A stretch of DNA of 64,000 bases from Tritrichomonas musculus (GCA_039105265.1 JAPFFF010000027.1:310001-374000); one strand, 5' to 3'. Counted from the first letter of the stretch, positions 50,553 through 60,630 are shown. Made by a program: numbers and translations. Notes: generated by a model from the sequence alone, not told the origin.

Positions 50553-52301
50553 ATGAGTAAAGGACTCCCTAGAAAACAAGATGGAAGTTTAGATATGAGA
50601 TTTGCTGTAAACAAAGCATATGTTAAAAGTGGAGGAAGTGTAAATGGCCCATCATTGCCCAGAAAAAAAGACGGAACACTTGACATGAGATTTAACGTAA
50701 ATAAAGATCATGTTAACAACAGGGGAAGTATATATGGCCCATCATTGCCCAGAAAAAAAGACGGAACACTAGACATGAGATTTAACGTAAATAAAGATTA
50801 TGTTTATAACGGAGGAAGTATATATGGCCCACCATTCCCAAGAAAAAAAGACGGAACACTAGACATGAGATTTAACGTAAATAAAGATTATGTTTATAAC
50901 GGAGGAAGTATATATGGCCCAGGGGGAGGAGGCCATTCATCTTTCTCTTTTGGCGAAAGACAATCTAATAATTATCGATCATCAGGCTGGAATATTGGAC
51001 AAAGTCAAAACCTTTTCTCTTCAAATCTAGGGAATTATTTTCCAAGCAACCAATTTTCATCCAATGAAACTTCATATCAAGACCCATTCCAATCATCATC
51101 ATCTTTTTTTCAACGAAATAACCCTATACCAGACAGTGGATATTTTAGCCCTGGTGAATATCCTTTGCCTGGGAATAGATTTATACACCCTGAAAATAAT
51201 TTTAATGATCAATTTCAGCAAAATTACTTTGAACCACAAAATTATTATTTCCAACCGCAAGAACAACCTCCATTTGCATTCCAACCGAATCCGTTCGCAG
51301 ACATGACAATGGAAAGAGGCGTAAATTTCGACGAAAATTTCAATGGATATTATCCAACTTTTTCAGAGCCACAACAACAACAAGAACAAGATGACTATCT
51401 TCCAACATATACGGAAGCATCATCTCCAAAAAAAGATAATAATAATAACAGTCAAGTATTACAGTCAAAGCCAAAACCAAACACAAATTCAAATTCAAAG
51501 CCTTTTGGCGTTAGTATAAAAAGGGATGATTATGGCTTCTCTAATCCGCCTGTGAAAATGTTTAAATATACAAGAATATATAACAACGATACTGAAGACA
51601 AGGAGAAAGAAAATAAGCCAGAAAACAAGCAGGAGGAATTGAAAGAGGACAAAAAAAACGACATCAAAAATAGAAAACTGAGTAAAAAGTTTCAGAAAGA
51701 AAAAATCCATCGAAAACAAATGAAGGAAAAGGAATCTAAATCAATAACAGTGTATTTTGCTTTAATATTTGTTTTCCTTTTATTTTATTTCTTTCTGCTT
51801 TCATTCATTCCAATTCCAAATGAAAATAATCACGAAAGAAAGTGCCCAAAGTATGCGACATGTGATATGAAAAGAGAAGGAAATCAAACCATAGTTCGTA
51901 TCAACTACTGCAGATCAAACTTTTTGAAAATAGAATATGGAAAATTTCAGGTCTGCGCGCCTGACAACGAGCCAAGATTGTCAGAGTACATGGAAACACT
52001 GAAGGCCGCGTCGTACATATCAAAGAAGGACGGAGATTGCTTGTTTAAATTTGAAAAAATAGGAATTGAAAAGATCATTGAAAAGTTTCCTCGCGCAGAC
52101 ATAAATTTACTTCGAACAGATGAAGATTTTCATACAATTTATAAGAATGAAGAATTTATAAGTTTTTATCCAGAATACAATTCAATTTGTCGCATCTACA
52201 TTAATTCAACTGTCGCTATGCCTATTCAAACATTTCTTATCATAATTTTTTCAATCTTTGGAATATTTGCTACAAAGAAATATTTTTCAATTCAAAATTA
52301 A
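50553..52301 (+). CDS. KDGTLDMRF-repeat protein with Man1/Src1-like C-terminus (short paralogue)
   Basis: 582 residues. Residues 1-125 hold four tandem ~30-aa units (LPRKKDGTLDMRFNVNKDY...GGSIYGP). A long Q/N/P/F-rich disordered stretch follows (about 130-320), then a charged basic segment (about 345-395), a membrane span (about 399-420), and a ~130-residue domain with conserved Cys (KCPKYATCDM, INYCRSNFLKIE, FQVCAPDNEPRLSEYME, DGDCLF). A second span ends the protein (about 554-576). This order matches the inner-nuclear-membrane Man1/Src1 (Heh) C-terminal architecture: span, lumenal CP.hA.C...C...C.pD domain, span. I infer a nuclear-envelope protein. No LEM or HEH fold is obvious. The nearby 53152-56217 gene is a paralogue. 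Confidence 0.72.
   Translation: MSKGLPRKQDGSLDMRFAVNKAYVKSGGSVNGPSLPRKKDGTLDMRFNVNKDHVNNRGSIYGPSLPRKKDGTLDMRFNVNKDYVYNGGSIYGPPFPRKKDGTLDMRFNVNKDYVYNGGSIYGPGGGGHSSFSFGERQSNNYRSSGWNIGQSQNLFSSNLGNYFPSNQFSSNETSYQDPFQSSSSFFQRNNPIPDSGYFSPGEYPLPGNRFIHPENNFNDQFQQNYFEPQNYYFQPQEQPPFAFQPNPFADMTMERGVNFDENFNGYYPTFSEPQQQQEQDDYLPTYTEASSPKKDNNNNSQVLQSKPKPNTNSNSKPFGVSIKRDDYGFSNPPVKMFKYTRIYNNDTEDKEKENKPENKQEELKEDKKNDIKNRKLSKKFQKEKIHRKQMKEKESKSITVYFALIFVFLLFYFFLLSFIPIPNENNHERKCPKYATCDMKREGNQTIVRINYCRSNFLKIEYGKFQVCAPDNEPRLSEYMETLKAASYISKKDGDCLFKFEKIGIEKIIEKFPRADINLLRTDEDFHTIYKNEEFISFYPEYNSICRIYINSTVAMPIQTFLIIIFSIFGIFATKKYFSIQN
50649..50920 (+). repeat. 90-nt coding tandem repeat
   Basis: Three near-identical 90-nt units plus a diverged first unit (50553-50648). 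The last two differ by only a few bases, so expansion is recent. Confidence 0.8.
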
Positions 52302-53151
52302 TTAATTAAATGTTTTTATTATTGAATACATTTTCATTTCAAAATAATATTTTATTGATATTCAACATTTTATGATGTTAAAAAAAAATTGATCATAACA
52401 TGACAATAAATAGATGAAAAATAGTTTTGTAAATGTTAATATTTGAAATCATATTTTTATAAGAATTCAATATTATTTTTTTGAAATAAGATTTCCAAAT
52501 AACATAATAATTATGAAGTTTTATTTGGTTTAAAGATTGTTGTTCAATAAACATTCATTATAATTATTATTTTTGAATTTTTTTTGACTTCCAACCGTCT
52601 AAACAATTTCCAAAATAACTGGACGGTTTTGATAGAATCTAATTTTTTAAAGAAAAGGCTAGAGCAATGATTTCTCTTTGAAATCATATAGAATACTGAG
52701 AGTATTTATGGAAAATGATTAAAACTTTGGATATTTTTTCTTATATTTAATAATCAAAAATATATAAATATATATATATAATTATATAATTCGTATTATT
52801 CCAAATGTCCTTGTTTTTGATAATATTCAATAAATGATGTTTTTACTATTTCAAACTTATAATATGATGATTTGAAATTGATATATTTAAGCTTTTTATA
52901 TGATAGGTATTTCAGTTTTTTTAACTTTTTGAAAAAATTCAGAAAACGTAAAAATTTTATTTTTCATTTTTATCTTAATTCAAACTTTATTTAAGACAAG
53001 ATTAATATGATTTATATATTTATTTTATTATTTTATAATATTTAAAATAATATTAAATCATTTTTAATGGATTAAAAATGAAATAATTTGATAATTTATT
53101 TATATATTTTTTTGATAAAATAATTTTTCAATTTCTCTTGAGTTTTTTTTA
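52302..53151. other. Intergenic region between paralogues
   Basis: 850 bp, AT-rich. An imperfect hairpin is formed by ACCGTCTAAAC (52602) and TGGACGGTTTT (52620). TCAATT at 53128-53133 may be the initiator of the next gene. No ORF. Confidence 0.4.
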
Positions 53152-56100
53152 ATGAGTCATCATTATAAAAAAGATGGTACTTTAGATATGAGATACAAAT
53201 CGTCTAAAAGTTATGTTAATTCAGGGGGAAGTTGTGGAGGGCCAAGAGCAGATTATGGATCAACTTCAAGTAGACCAACGTATTCTACTCCTTCTTATAA
53301 TACGACATCAAGTTCATCAAGATCTTATGCAACTACAGAATCAAGCCACAAATCTTCAAGTGACTCTCGCCCAAGCGTTTTACTGACAAAAAGCGGAGAT
53401 ATTGATAAACGATGTAGCGCAGTTCGAAATGGCGATATTTTTTTCAAACAAGACGGGACCATTGATAAACGTTGCAGTGCTGTAAAACGAAATAAGGTAA
53501 CTTTTGATTCAAATGACAAGCCATCTTTTGAAAGTGTCCGTTTCAGTAGTGCAACTTCAAACATAACTACAAGTAAAACCGAATCATCGCCAATATTTTC
53601 TTTTAATACTGAAAGATCATTTAGCTCTCCTTTTGATATGACGTTTGGCTCTCCCAAAACGAGTACCAGCAAACCACAAACTAGTGAACCAATTGGAAAA
53701 TACGTAAAAACAGTTGTAAAAGGAAATTCAGTGAGTTTCGCCAACGGCCAAATAAGCACTGAAAAAAATCCATTCAAAATCCCAAATGACTTTATATTCA
53801 AAATGCAGCCTACATCAAGCGCATCACTCTACACAGACTATGACATCAAGTTAAACATGGACGGAACAGTCAACAGGAACTCTAGGGCCGTTAAAAGTGG
53901 GGACATACTATTCAAATCAGACGGAACAATTGACAGGAGGTGCAACGCGTATCGACAGAACAAAATCATTCTCGACTCCAATGACCAGATAGACTTCATA
54001 AAGATGAGGCTTCTCACCAATGACAGTCCGAGTAGCTCAGCATTCAAGACGCAACCAGCATCAAGCGCATCACTCTACACAAGTGATGACATCAAGCTGA
54101 ACATGGACGGAACAGTCAACATGAACTCGAGGGCGGTTAGACGTGGCGATATAATGTTCAAGTCAGATGGAACAATTGACAAGAGGTGCAATGCGTACAA
54201 GCAGAACAAAATCATTCTCGACTCAGACGACCAGATAGACTTCATAAAGATGGGACTACTCACAAACGACCGTCCAAGTAGCTCAGCATTCAAAACACAG
54301 CCTGCATCAAGCGCATCGCTGTATACAGATTATGACATCAAGTTGAACATGGATGGTACAGTCAACATGAACTCGAGGGCGGTTAGACGTGGCGATATAA
54401 TGTTCAAGTCAGATGGAACAATTGACAAGAGGTGCAATGCGTACAAGCAGAACAAAATCATTCTCGACCCCAATGGCCAGATAGACTTCATAAAGATGGG
54501 ACTACTCACAAACGAACGTCCAAGTAGCTCAGCATTCAAGACGCAACCAGCATCAAGCGCATCGCTGTATACAGATTATGACATCAAGCTGAACATGGAT
54601 GGTACAATCAACATGAACTCGAGGGCGGTTAGACGTGGCGATATAATGTTCAAGTCAGATGGAACAATTGACAAGAGGTGCAATGCGTACAAGCAGAACA
54701 AAATCATTCTCGACTCCAATGGCCAGATAGACTTCATAAAGATGGGACTTCTCACAAATGACCGTCCAAGTAGCTCAGCATTCAAAACACAGCCTGCATC
54801 AAGCGCATCACTCTACACAAGTGATGACATCAAGCTGAACATAGATGGAACAGTCAACAGAAACTCGAGGGCGGTTAGACGTGGCGACATACTATTCAAG
54901 TCAGACGGCTCAATTGACAGGAGGTGCAATGCGTACAAGCAGAACAAAATCATTCTCGACTCCAATGGCCAGATAGACTCTGTACAAATGGGACTGAAGA
55001 TCCCAGCAGGAAGGCCAAGCTCGACATCGAATTACCAGACACAAAGCAACTCAAAAATCTCATTTGATGACTTAAATCTGACAACGCAGCAAGATCCATT
55101 TGCCTCCATTGACCCGCACTTTCAGAAGAGCACATTCACGCCCACTTATGAAAAATTGAATAAATCGTCATCATCGAAAATTCCGCAGACGATATCGTTT
55201 AATAACCGGCAGTCTTTTAACGGCACATTTGGAAGTCAGGAAATTTATAGCCAGCAGGCCTTGCGGACTTCGTATTCTAATTCATCAACCCAGCAAAATG
55301 GCATTGAATCAATCACAGAAAGGGATGTAAAGTTCACAAATGATGATGATTCCGAGGCAACTGACAAGAATGACCATATATCCACTGAAAAAGAAAAAGA
55401 TGAAGAAAAGCAACATAACGAATACATGCCTTATAAACTCCCAAGGAAAAAAGCTCAGGCGATCAAAGAGAACCTTCGCAGAGAGAAAGAAGAAGCAGAG
55501 AGAAATCGCCAACTTCAATACGAAACGCTTCTGAAGAAAAGCAACGAGATGCTCAGACAAAGACTCAAAGCCGAGCAAAAGCGCAATGAAAGGAAGAGGA
55601 AAGAAGAAGACGAATTAGAGAAAGAAGAAAAGCCCATTCAAAAAGAGAAAATTAAATTGAATAAGAAAATAATTTGTTTCGTTTCTATTGCTGCTTTTAT
55701 TCTTTCTTATTTCATCCTTCTTTCTACCGCCAAGCTTCCCCTGGAGATGGACTACGTGAGCAAGTGCCCAAAGCAGGCTGTCTGCGACATAAGTCAGGAA
55801 GGAAATCTGACCAAAATGAAAATTAACTTTTGCAGAGCTAACTTCGTCAAACTGGAAGACGGACTTCTTCAGATTTGCTCACCTGGATACGAGCCAAGAT
55901 TGTCAGAGTACATGGAAACACTGAAGGCCGCGTCGTACATATCAAAGAAGGACGGAGATTGCTTGTTTAAATTTGAAAAAATAGGAGTTGAAAAGATCAT
56001 TGAAAAGTTTCCTCGCGCAGACATAAATTTACTTCGAACAGATGAAGATTTCCAGACCATTTATGAGAAAGGTGAATTTATAAGTATGAATCCAGAATAC

Positions 56101-56217
56101 AATTCAATTTGTCGCATCTACATTAATTCAACTGTCGCTATGCCTATTCAAACACTTCTTATCATTATTATTTCTATCATTGCAATATTTGCTACAGAGA
56201 AACACTTCTCTGATTAA
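53152..56217 (+). CDS. KDGTLDMRY-repeat protein with Man1/Src1-like C-terminus (long paralogue)
   Basis: 1021 residues. It opens with the same motif as its neighbour (KKDGTLDMRYKSSKSYVNSGGS). Variants of the motif recur as SGDIDKRCSAVR, DGTIDKRCSAVK and, inside five 82-aa tandem units (about 217-625), DGTVNMNSRAV and DGTIDKRCNAYKQNKIILDS. A Ser/Thr-rich spacer follows, then a strongly charged coiled coil (about 755-835, rich in EKRN), a span (about 842-862), the Cys-bearing lumenal-type domain (SKCPKQAVCDI, INFCRANF, LQICSPGYEPRLSEYME, DGDCLF), and a final span (about 996-1018). The last 130 residues are nearly identical to the short paralogue, also at DNA level. Proposed as an inner-nuclear-membrane protein by architecture only. 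Confidence 0.72.
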   Translation: MSHHYKKDGTLDMRYKSSKSYVNSGGSCGGPRADYGSTSSRPTYSTPSYNTTSSSSRSYATTESSHKSSSDSRPSVLLTKSGDIDKRCSAVRNGDIFFKQDGTIDKRCSAVKRNKVTFDSNDKPSFESVRFSSATSNITTSKTESSPIFSFNTERSFSSPFDMTFGSPKTSTSKPQTSEPIGKYVKTVVKGNSVSFANGQISTEKNPFKIPNDFIFKMQPTSSASLYTDYDIKLNMDGTVNRNSRAVKSGDILFKSDGTIDRRCNAYRQNKIILDSNDQIDFIKMRLLTNDSPSSSAFKTQPASSASLYTSDDIKLNMDGTVNMNSRAVRRGDIMFKSDGTIDKRCNAYKQNKIILDSDDQIDFIKMGLLTNDRPSSSAFKTQPASSASLYTDYDIKLNMDGTVNMNSRAVRRGDIMFKSDGTIDKRCNAYKQNKIILDPNGQIDFIKMGLLTNERPSSSAFKTQPASSASLYTDYDIKLNMDGTINMNSRAVRRGDIMFKSDGTIDKRCNAYKQNKIILDSNGQIDFIKMGLLTNDRPSSSAFKTQPASSASLYTSDDIKLNIDGTVNRNSRAVRRGDILFKSDGSIDRRCNAYKQNKIILDSNGQIDSVQMGLKIPAGRPSSTSNYQTQSNSKISFDDLNLTTQQDPFASIDPHFQKSTFTPTYEKLNKSSSSKIPQTISFNNRQSFNGTFGSQEIYSQQALRTSYSNSSTQQNGIESITERDVKFTNDDDSEATDKNDHISTEKEKDEEKQHNEYMPYKLPRKKAQAIKENLRREKEEAERNRQLQYETLLKKSNEMLRQRLKAEQKRNERKRKEEDELEKEEKPIQKEKIKLNKKIICFVSIAAFILSYFILLSTAKLPLEMDYVSKCPKQAVCDISQEGNLTKMKINFCRANFVKLEDGLLQICSPGYEPRLSEYMETLKAASYISKKDGDCLFKFEKIGVEKIIEKFPRADINLLRTDEDFQTIYEKGEFISMNPEYNSICRIYINSTVAMPIQTLLIIIISIIAIFATEKHFSD
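53800..55030 (+). repeat. 246-nt coding tandem repeat, five units
   Basis: Units of 82 codons with the start of each marked by SSASLYT; boundaries repeat every 246 nt. Units 2-4 are almost identical, unit 1 and unit 5 more diverged, as expected from unequal crossover with edge decay. Confidence 0.9.
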
Positions 56218-56479
56218 ATGTTTTTATTAAATATATCACTATTTTTTTTTCATCATATGAATAATTATATATTATTAATTATATTTTTTTTTTGTGAATA
56301 TTCATCGCACCTGATAATTGATTTGATAATTATTATATAAAAGTCGTAAATGAGTAGTAGTAAGCATGAAATACGTAATACTAATCACAATAAATGTTTT
56401 ATACTATCTTATTATCGGACAATTTGATATGCTGTTTGAACGAAGCTTAGAAAGCAACTCTCCCTGTGGTGAGCTTCAA
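56218..56479. other. Intergenic spacer
   Basis: AT-rich; the 3' flank of the repeat-protein gene. No gene seen. Confidence 0.4.
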
Positions 56480-56980
56480 AGACTAAGATAGCAAACTTAA
56501 GAAATTGAAAGCACAAATAAGAATAATTGACGATAAAGACAAAATAATTGAAGAACTTAAAAAGAAACATGAAAATTAAAAGAGGAGAATCAAACTCTTC
56601 AAGCATTTAAGAAAGCCAAAAAAGTTGACCTTGAAAGAGACAATGTTTTTATTGGTGAAGATGATGAAGAGTATCACAAAATTCTGAAAAAGATATGTGA
56701 AGGAGCCACGTCGGTTGCATACAAAATCATTGATGAGCGAACATCAGAAGTGATGTGCAAGAAATTGGTGAAAAGTGTCGATGATGAACAAGCATTCAAA
56801 AGGTTACGAAATTCATTGAAAGAGTTCGGAACCATGGCAAGCATCAGTCATCCAAGCATCTGCAGGGCGATTGGTATGAATACCTAGGAAAAAGTGACAG
56901 AAAATACTGATGAAACAATATGCAGTTTAATATGCAAACCAAAGAAAAAGAAAGAAAAAATGAATCAAAAATTTAAATAA
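56480..56980 (+). pseudogene. Protein kinase fragment (coiled coil plus N-lobe)
   Basis: A broken plus-strand frame reads IIDDKDKIIEELKKKHEN, stops, and after a one-base frame change continues ENQTLQAFKKAKKVDLERDN then IGEDDEEYHKILKKICEGAT, SVAYKIIDERTSEVMCKKLV and HPSICRAIGMN. These are the glycine-loop-like region, the VAIK-type lysine (MCKKLV) and the beta-5 region of a trichomonad Ser/Thr kinase with N-terminal coiled coil. A stop follows directly after GMNT and no C-lobe is present. A tail KPKKKKEKMNQKFK ends the relic. Confidence 0.7.
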
Positions 56981-57017
56981 AAATCTCTATAAAAAAGCAT
57001 TTTAATGGATTTTTAAT

Positions 57018-57170
57018 TAAAAATAAAGAATGTAGTCAAGTGATTGTAGGTCTGGTTAGTGGTCAGACGGTAAAAGAATTTTAATGCATTTATCATCAAT
57101 AGTATTTGGATTGATTACCGTCTGACCACTAACCAGACCTACAATCACTTGACTACATTCTTTATTTTTA
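57018..57170. repeat. Perfect 56-nt inverted repeat (hairpin, 41-nt loop)
   Basis: Arms 57018-57073 and 57115-57170 are exact complements, including GTCAAGTGATTGTAGGTCTG and GTTAGTGGTCAGACGGTAA. It begins and ends with TA/AT-type sequence. It is a fold-back element or MITE; if transcribed it would give a long dsRNA stem. Confidence 0.9.
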
Positions 57171-57675
57171 TTTATCACTTTTTAAATAAATAAAAAAACA
57201 AATATATTTGATTTTTTTTTTTTATTATTTCTAAAAAATTTTGATATCAAAATTTTTCTCGCTATTTGATATCGATATCGATTATCAAATTAATAACTTT
57301 GTTATCAATATCAAAAAACGTACTGATGATTGATATCGATTATCGAGATATAACAAGCCTAATTACAAATTGTTATTAAAAATTTTTGGTAATATTATAA
57401 TGATGAATCACTAGACATTCGAATTATAACTCTAAAATAAAAAAGTGATTTATTTACATAATCACGATTGATGTATTATGTTTCATGTTGGAATTGGAGT
57501 AATTAAATATGTTTTCAATGTTAGCTTTGTGGATTGATTTCTTTCAAAGAAATTATTTTTTCTTGAGTTCAATATTTAAATCACACCTTACTTTAAAAAA
57601 TTTCATTTGGTAGAAATGATGAAAAACTAATTAAAATTGTATGATTATTGTTAAACTTTTTGAAATAAAATGCTT
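57171..57675. other. Intergenic region rich in GATATC words
   Basis: 57240-57350 contains many overlapping TTGATATCGATATCGATTATC-like words able to pair locally. No gene. TCAATT at 57676-57681 precedes the PARG gene. Confidence 0.4.
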
Positions 57676-57699
57676 TCAATTTTTATTTTATTTAAATAA

Positions 57700-58752
57700 A
57701 TGAATGAAGCAAAAACTATTAAGAAAAAAATGACAGAAGATCATTTAATTGCTATATTTAATCCCATAAAAGATAAATTTGATGTAATCGATGACAATTA
57801 TAATCATAATAAACGAAGATTAAAAGATGATTCTGTTAAAGGATCAAATAGCAAGCAAAAGAGACATACCGGGGCGCCAAATTCGACACCTCCACTAAAT
57901 CATCAAAAGCCTTCTAAAATACCATTGGAGCGAATTTCTGATAAATCCAAACCTAGGCATCCTCTATCTTCTAAAGATGAAGAGAGACAAAAAATCGCAG
58001 AAGCTAACCACGAATTTGTTCGCAAAAACAAAAGGCTAATATCGAAAAATATCCGAACATATCATGATCGAGATCATGAAACCATCAAGAAACAATTGAA
58101 GCCAATAAAAAACAGATTCCAGCACATTTTTGTAAATGATTTTTCATCAATCCAGACTGCCATTGACCTCCACCATCGCCAATATAAGCACATTTATCTA
58201 CTCAATTTTGCAGACTCACTAAAACCAGGTGGCGGTTATTTAAACGGTCGCGGGGCCCAAGAAGAGTCCCTCTGCAGACAGACGCTTTTGTATCCGACAA
58301 TCCGCGACAACCAAATCTACGAAGAGAACAAAAGATATGGCAGAAAAGGAAGCAACAACATGATCTACTCAGCAGACGTCCTCGTCATCAGAGACAACTC
58401 GTACAAGCTTATCAACGAGAATGAGAGATTCACGGTGGACATCATTTCGTCAGCTGCTGTTGACAACAGAGAAAGAATTCCAGACGCCGAAAGTTTGATG
58501 GAGGACAGAATAAGGAAGATTGTCATGCTGGCTGCCTTGGAAAGCACTAGAGAGAATGATGGAGGCAAAAACGCACTCGTTCTTGGAGCTTTTGGCTGTG
58601 GCGTCTTTAATAATGATCCAAATGTGATTGCTAACATTTTCGCAAAGATTTTGCATGGTGAAAATCTTAAGCAGTACTTTAATTGTATCGTCTTTCCTAT
58701 TTATAAGGATCACAGCAATTTAATACAAATATTTAAAAAAGCATTGCTTTAA
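57700..58752 (+). CDS. Bacterial-type poly(ADP-ribose) glycohydrolase (TIGR02452 macrodomain)
   Basis: 350 residues. The PARG signature GGG-X6-8-QEE is intact: FADSLKPGGGYLNGRGAQEE with GGG at 177-179 and QEE at 187-189. The diphosphate-binding loop LGAFGCGVFNNDP is near 296-308. An ADP-ribose-contacting ISSAAVDN segment lies in between. The N-terminal ~110 residues are charged and disordered (KRRLKDDSVKGSNSKQKRH), possibly a nuclear targeting region. It removes poly(ADP-ribose) from proteins. This single-domain form is usual in bacteria and fungi. The start is the first ATG; a second Met at residue 11 is possible. TCAATT sits 19-24 nt before the ATG. Confidence 0.9.
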   Translation: MNEAKTIKKKMTEDHLIAIFNPIKDKFDVIDDNYNHNKRRLKDDSVKGSNSKQKRHTGAPNSTPPLNHQKPSKIPLERISDKSKPRHPLSSKDEERQKIAEANHEFVRKNKRLISKNIRTYHDRDHETIKKQLKPIKNRFQHIFVNDFSSIQTAIDLHHRQYKHIYLLNFADSLKPGGGYLNGRGAQEESLCRQTLLYPTIRDNQIYEENKRYGRKGSNNMIYSADVLVIRDNSYKLINENERFTVDIISSAAVDNRERIPDAESLMEDRIRKIVMLAALESTRENDGGKNALVLGAFGCGVFNNDPNVIANIFAKILHGENLKQYFNCIVFPIYKDHSNLIQIFKKALL

Positions 58753-59340
58753 ATTTTACTTTTTTTAGAGAGAGTTTCACTCAGTTGTCTAATCCGCTTT
58801 TTGTGTGAGATTATTTCAAAAAGTGAAAAAAGAATCTAGTTAATAATAATATTTCTCATACTGATCAAGAAAATTTTTTTGCTCTGATTTTTTAAAAAAC
58901 CATTCAAAAAGTGGTATAGAAAAAAACGATTAAATATTTTTTTTTTTTACTTATTCAAAAAGATTATATTGTCTCATTGCTTAAATAAAAAATATCAGGT
59001 TTAAATTTATGTTCTATATATTTTTTTAGTCTCAAATACAATTTGATCAACACAAATCAAGTCATGAATTCGAATTTCATTACCTTTTGATTCTTGTTTC
59101 TCTTTACTTTTTCAAACATTTTACAAAGTCATTGATCAGTGATAATCCAATTGAAATAAATGGCAGAGATAAAATCGAATTCCTTTCAATTAACACTTTT
59201 TGAATAAACAGAGATAAGAGGTCTGGCAATTTGAATTTAGAAATACTAATTACAAAATAAAAGAACATCAAGAATGTAATATAAAGAATATTTTTTTTTT
59301 ATTATCCATAGATTTTCATTGGATGAGAGCATGCATTTTT
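58753..59340. other. Convergent intergenic region
   Basis: 588 bp with nothing recognised; AAAAAGTG-type words recur (58820, 58910). Confidence 0.4.
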
Positions 59341-60630
59341 TTATAATAGTCCACCGAAGAACTCAATAGATTCAATGTTCAAATTGTTATTTCCATTGAA
59401 ACTAGGACCTTTTTGTCTTAAGCGAAGAAACCTGAACTTTTCTTTTTTAGGATTTTGAATTTCAAATGAATGGTCATATCTTCTTCCAATCAAAAATTTG
59501 CAATCAACTTGTTCATCAATAACCGTCCATTCATCATTCAAATCATTGCATCCCTCAATCACCCAATTCTTAAGGAAGCCTCCAATTTCTGACATGTTTG
59601 GGGAACGAATAGAATAGCCAGATGGAATGACATGATAATTTTTGAAATCGAAGCAAATCCAAGAATTTTCTTCATTCTTTGATTTGAAAAAATCAAGAGT
59701 GTCATAGTAAATTGTCCTTGAAGGTGAAAAGTCTTTTTGGTCTGTATCATAGATGCTAGATGATGTTATATTGATATGATTGAATATTTCTCTTTTATAT
59801 TTCATGTGCAAGTAGTTGATTATTCCATCAAATTTTTTACTTTCATTATAAGAAAATTGAATGTAATAACGAGCTTTGTCAATTTTGTCATCGTCACTGA
59901 GCGGATGCTGTAATCTCATTGAAAGAGAAATCCACAATTCTCGAGTTAAATCAAATGTGTCAAACATCATTAAAAATTCTGAAATTTTCGATGTTGTCGC
60001 ATTCAAAAAGTTGATGTTTTCATACAAAATTGAATATATTGAATTTTTCTGATAAAGATGGTTTAAAATAGTCAAAAGTTGATCTTCCGATTCTAAACGA
60101 AGATTAGGATTTTTTATGATTTTTTCTATGGTTTCAAGTTTTAAATTTTCAATGATTTTTATTTGATCTTCATCAATCTGGTAAAAATGAGACGATATAA
60201 AATTGATATCTTTCTCAATTAATTTTGAATAGAAATTTTCATGTTTTTCATGGCTCTCAATTTGTTCTAAAGCTAAGTCTAGTGTCATTTCTGTAAATGC
60301 ATCAGTATTATCAATCTCAATTGATTTGTTTCCTAGAATAAAAAGGATTTCTTCGATGAATGGAATCTCGGATTCTGGAATTGTATTAGATTGAAAATTT
60401 ACTAAATCTAAAATGAATTGAAAATTACCCTTTTTATCTGTGTTTATTGTATATTGGCTAAGGGTTGGATCAGTAAAATGACTTTGACTAATTTGAGGAG
60501 ATATTAAATCTGCAATAATTCGATTTGTTATATATTTTTCTTCATTTACAATAAAGATAAAGTCATTATCAAATTTTTGGATTGGAACATTTAAAATACT
60601 TGTTGGTAAAAGCTTAATTGTATTAGACAT
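59341..60630 (-). CDS. BTB-like plus F5/8 type C domain protein
   Basis: 429 residues. BTB-like N-terminus (about 20-115: FIFIVNEEKYITNRIIADL then LVNFQSNTIPESEIPFIEE), BACK-like helices (about 125-255: EKDINFISSHFYQIDEDQI, NLRLESEDQLLTILNHLYQK) and a C-terminal discoidin-like domain (about 285-429: GIINYLHMK..., SWICFDFKNYHVIPSGYSIR, LKNWVIEGCNDLNDEWTVID, RFLRLRQKGPS ending IESIEFFGGLL). This is the trichomonad BTB/F5-8C family also seen at 14322-15596, though the two differ widely in sequence. No signal peptide; probably cytosolic, function unknown. Confidence 0.85.
   Translation of the reverse strand: MSNTIKLLPTSILNVPIQKFDNDFIFIVNEEKYITNRIIADLISPQISQSHFTDPTLSQYTINTDKKGNFQFILDLVNFQSNTIPESEIPFIEEILFILGNKSIEIDNTDAFTEMTLDLALEQIESHEKHENFYSKLIEKDINFISSHFYQIDEDQIKIIENLKLETIEKIIKNPNLRLESEDQLLTILNHLYQKNSIYSILYENINFLNATTSKISEFLMMFDTFDLTRELWISLSMRLQHPLSDDDKIDKARYYIQFSYNESKKFDGIINYLHMKYKREIFNHINITSSSIYDTDQKDFSPSRTIYYDTLDFFKSKNEENSWICFDFKNYHVIPSGYSIRSPNMSEIGGFLKNWVIEGCNDLNDEWTVIDEQVDCKFLIGRRYDHSFEIQNPKKEKFRFLRLRQKGPSFNGNNNLNIESIEFFGGLL

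Noticed and set aside
53325-54785. Five minus-strand frames of about 70-158 codons, evenly spaced
   Set aside because: They are antisense shadows of the 246-nt repeat in the plus-strand gene; the even spacing is that of the repeat.
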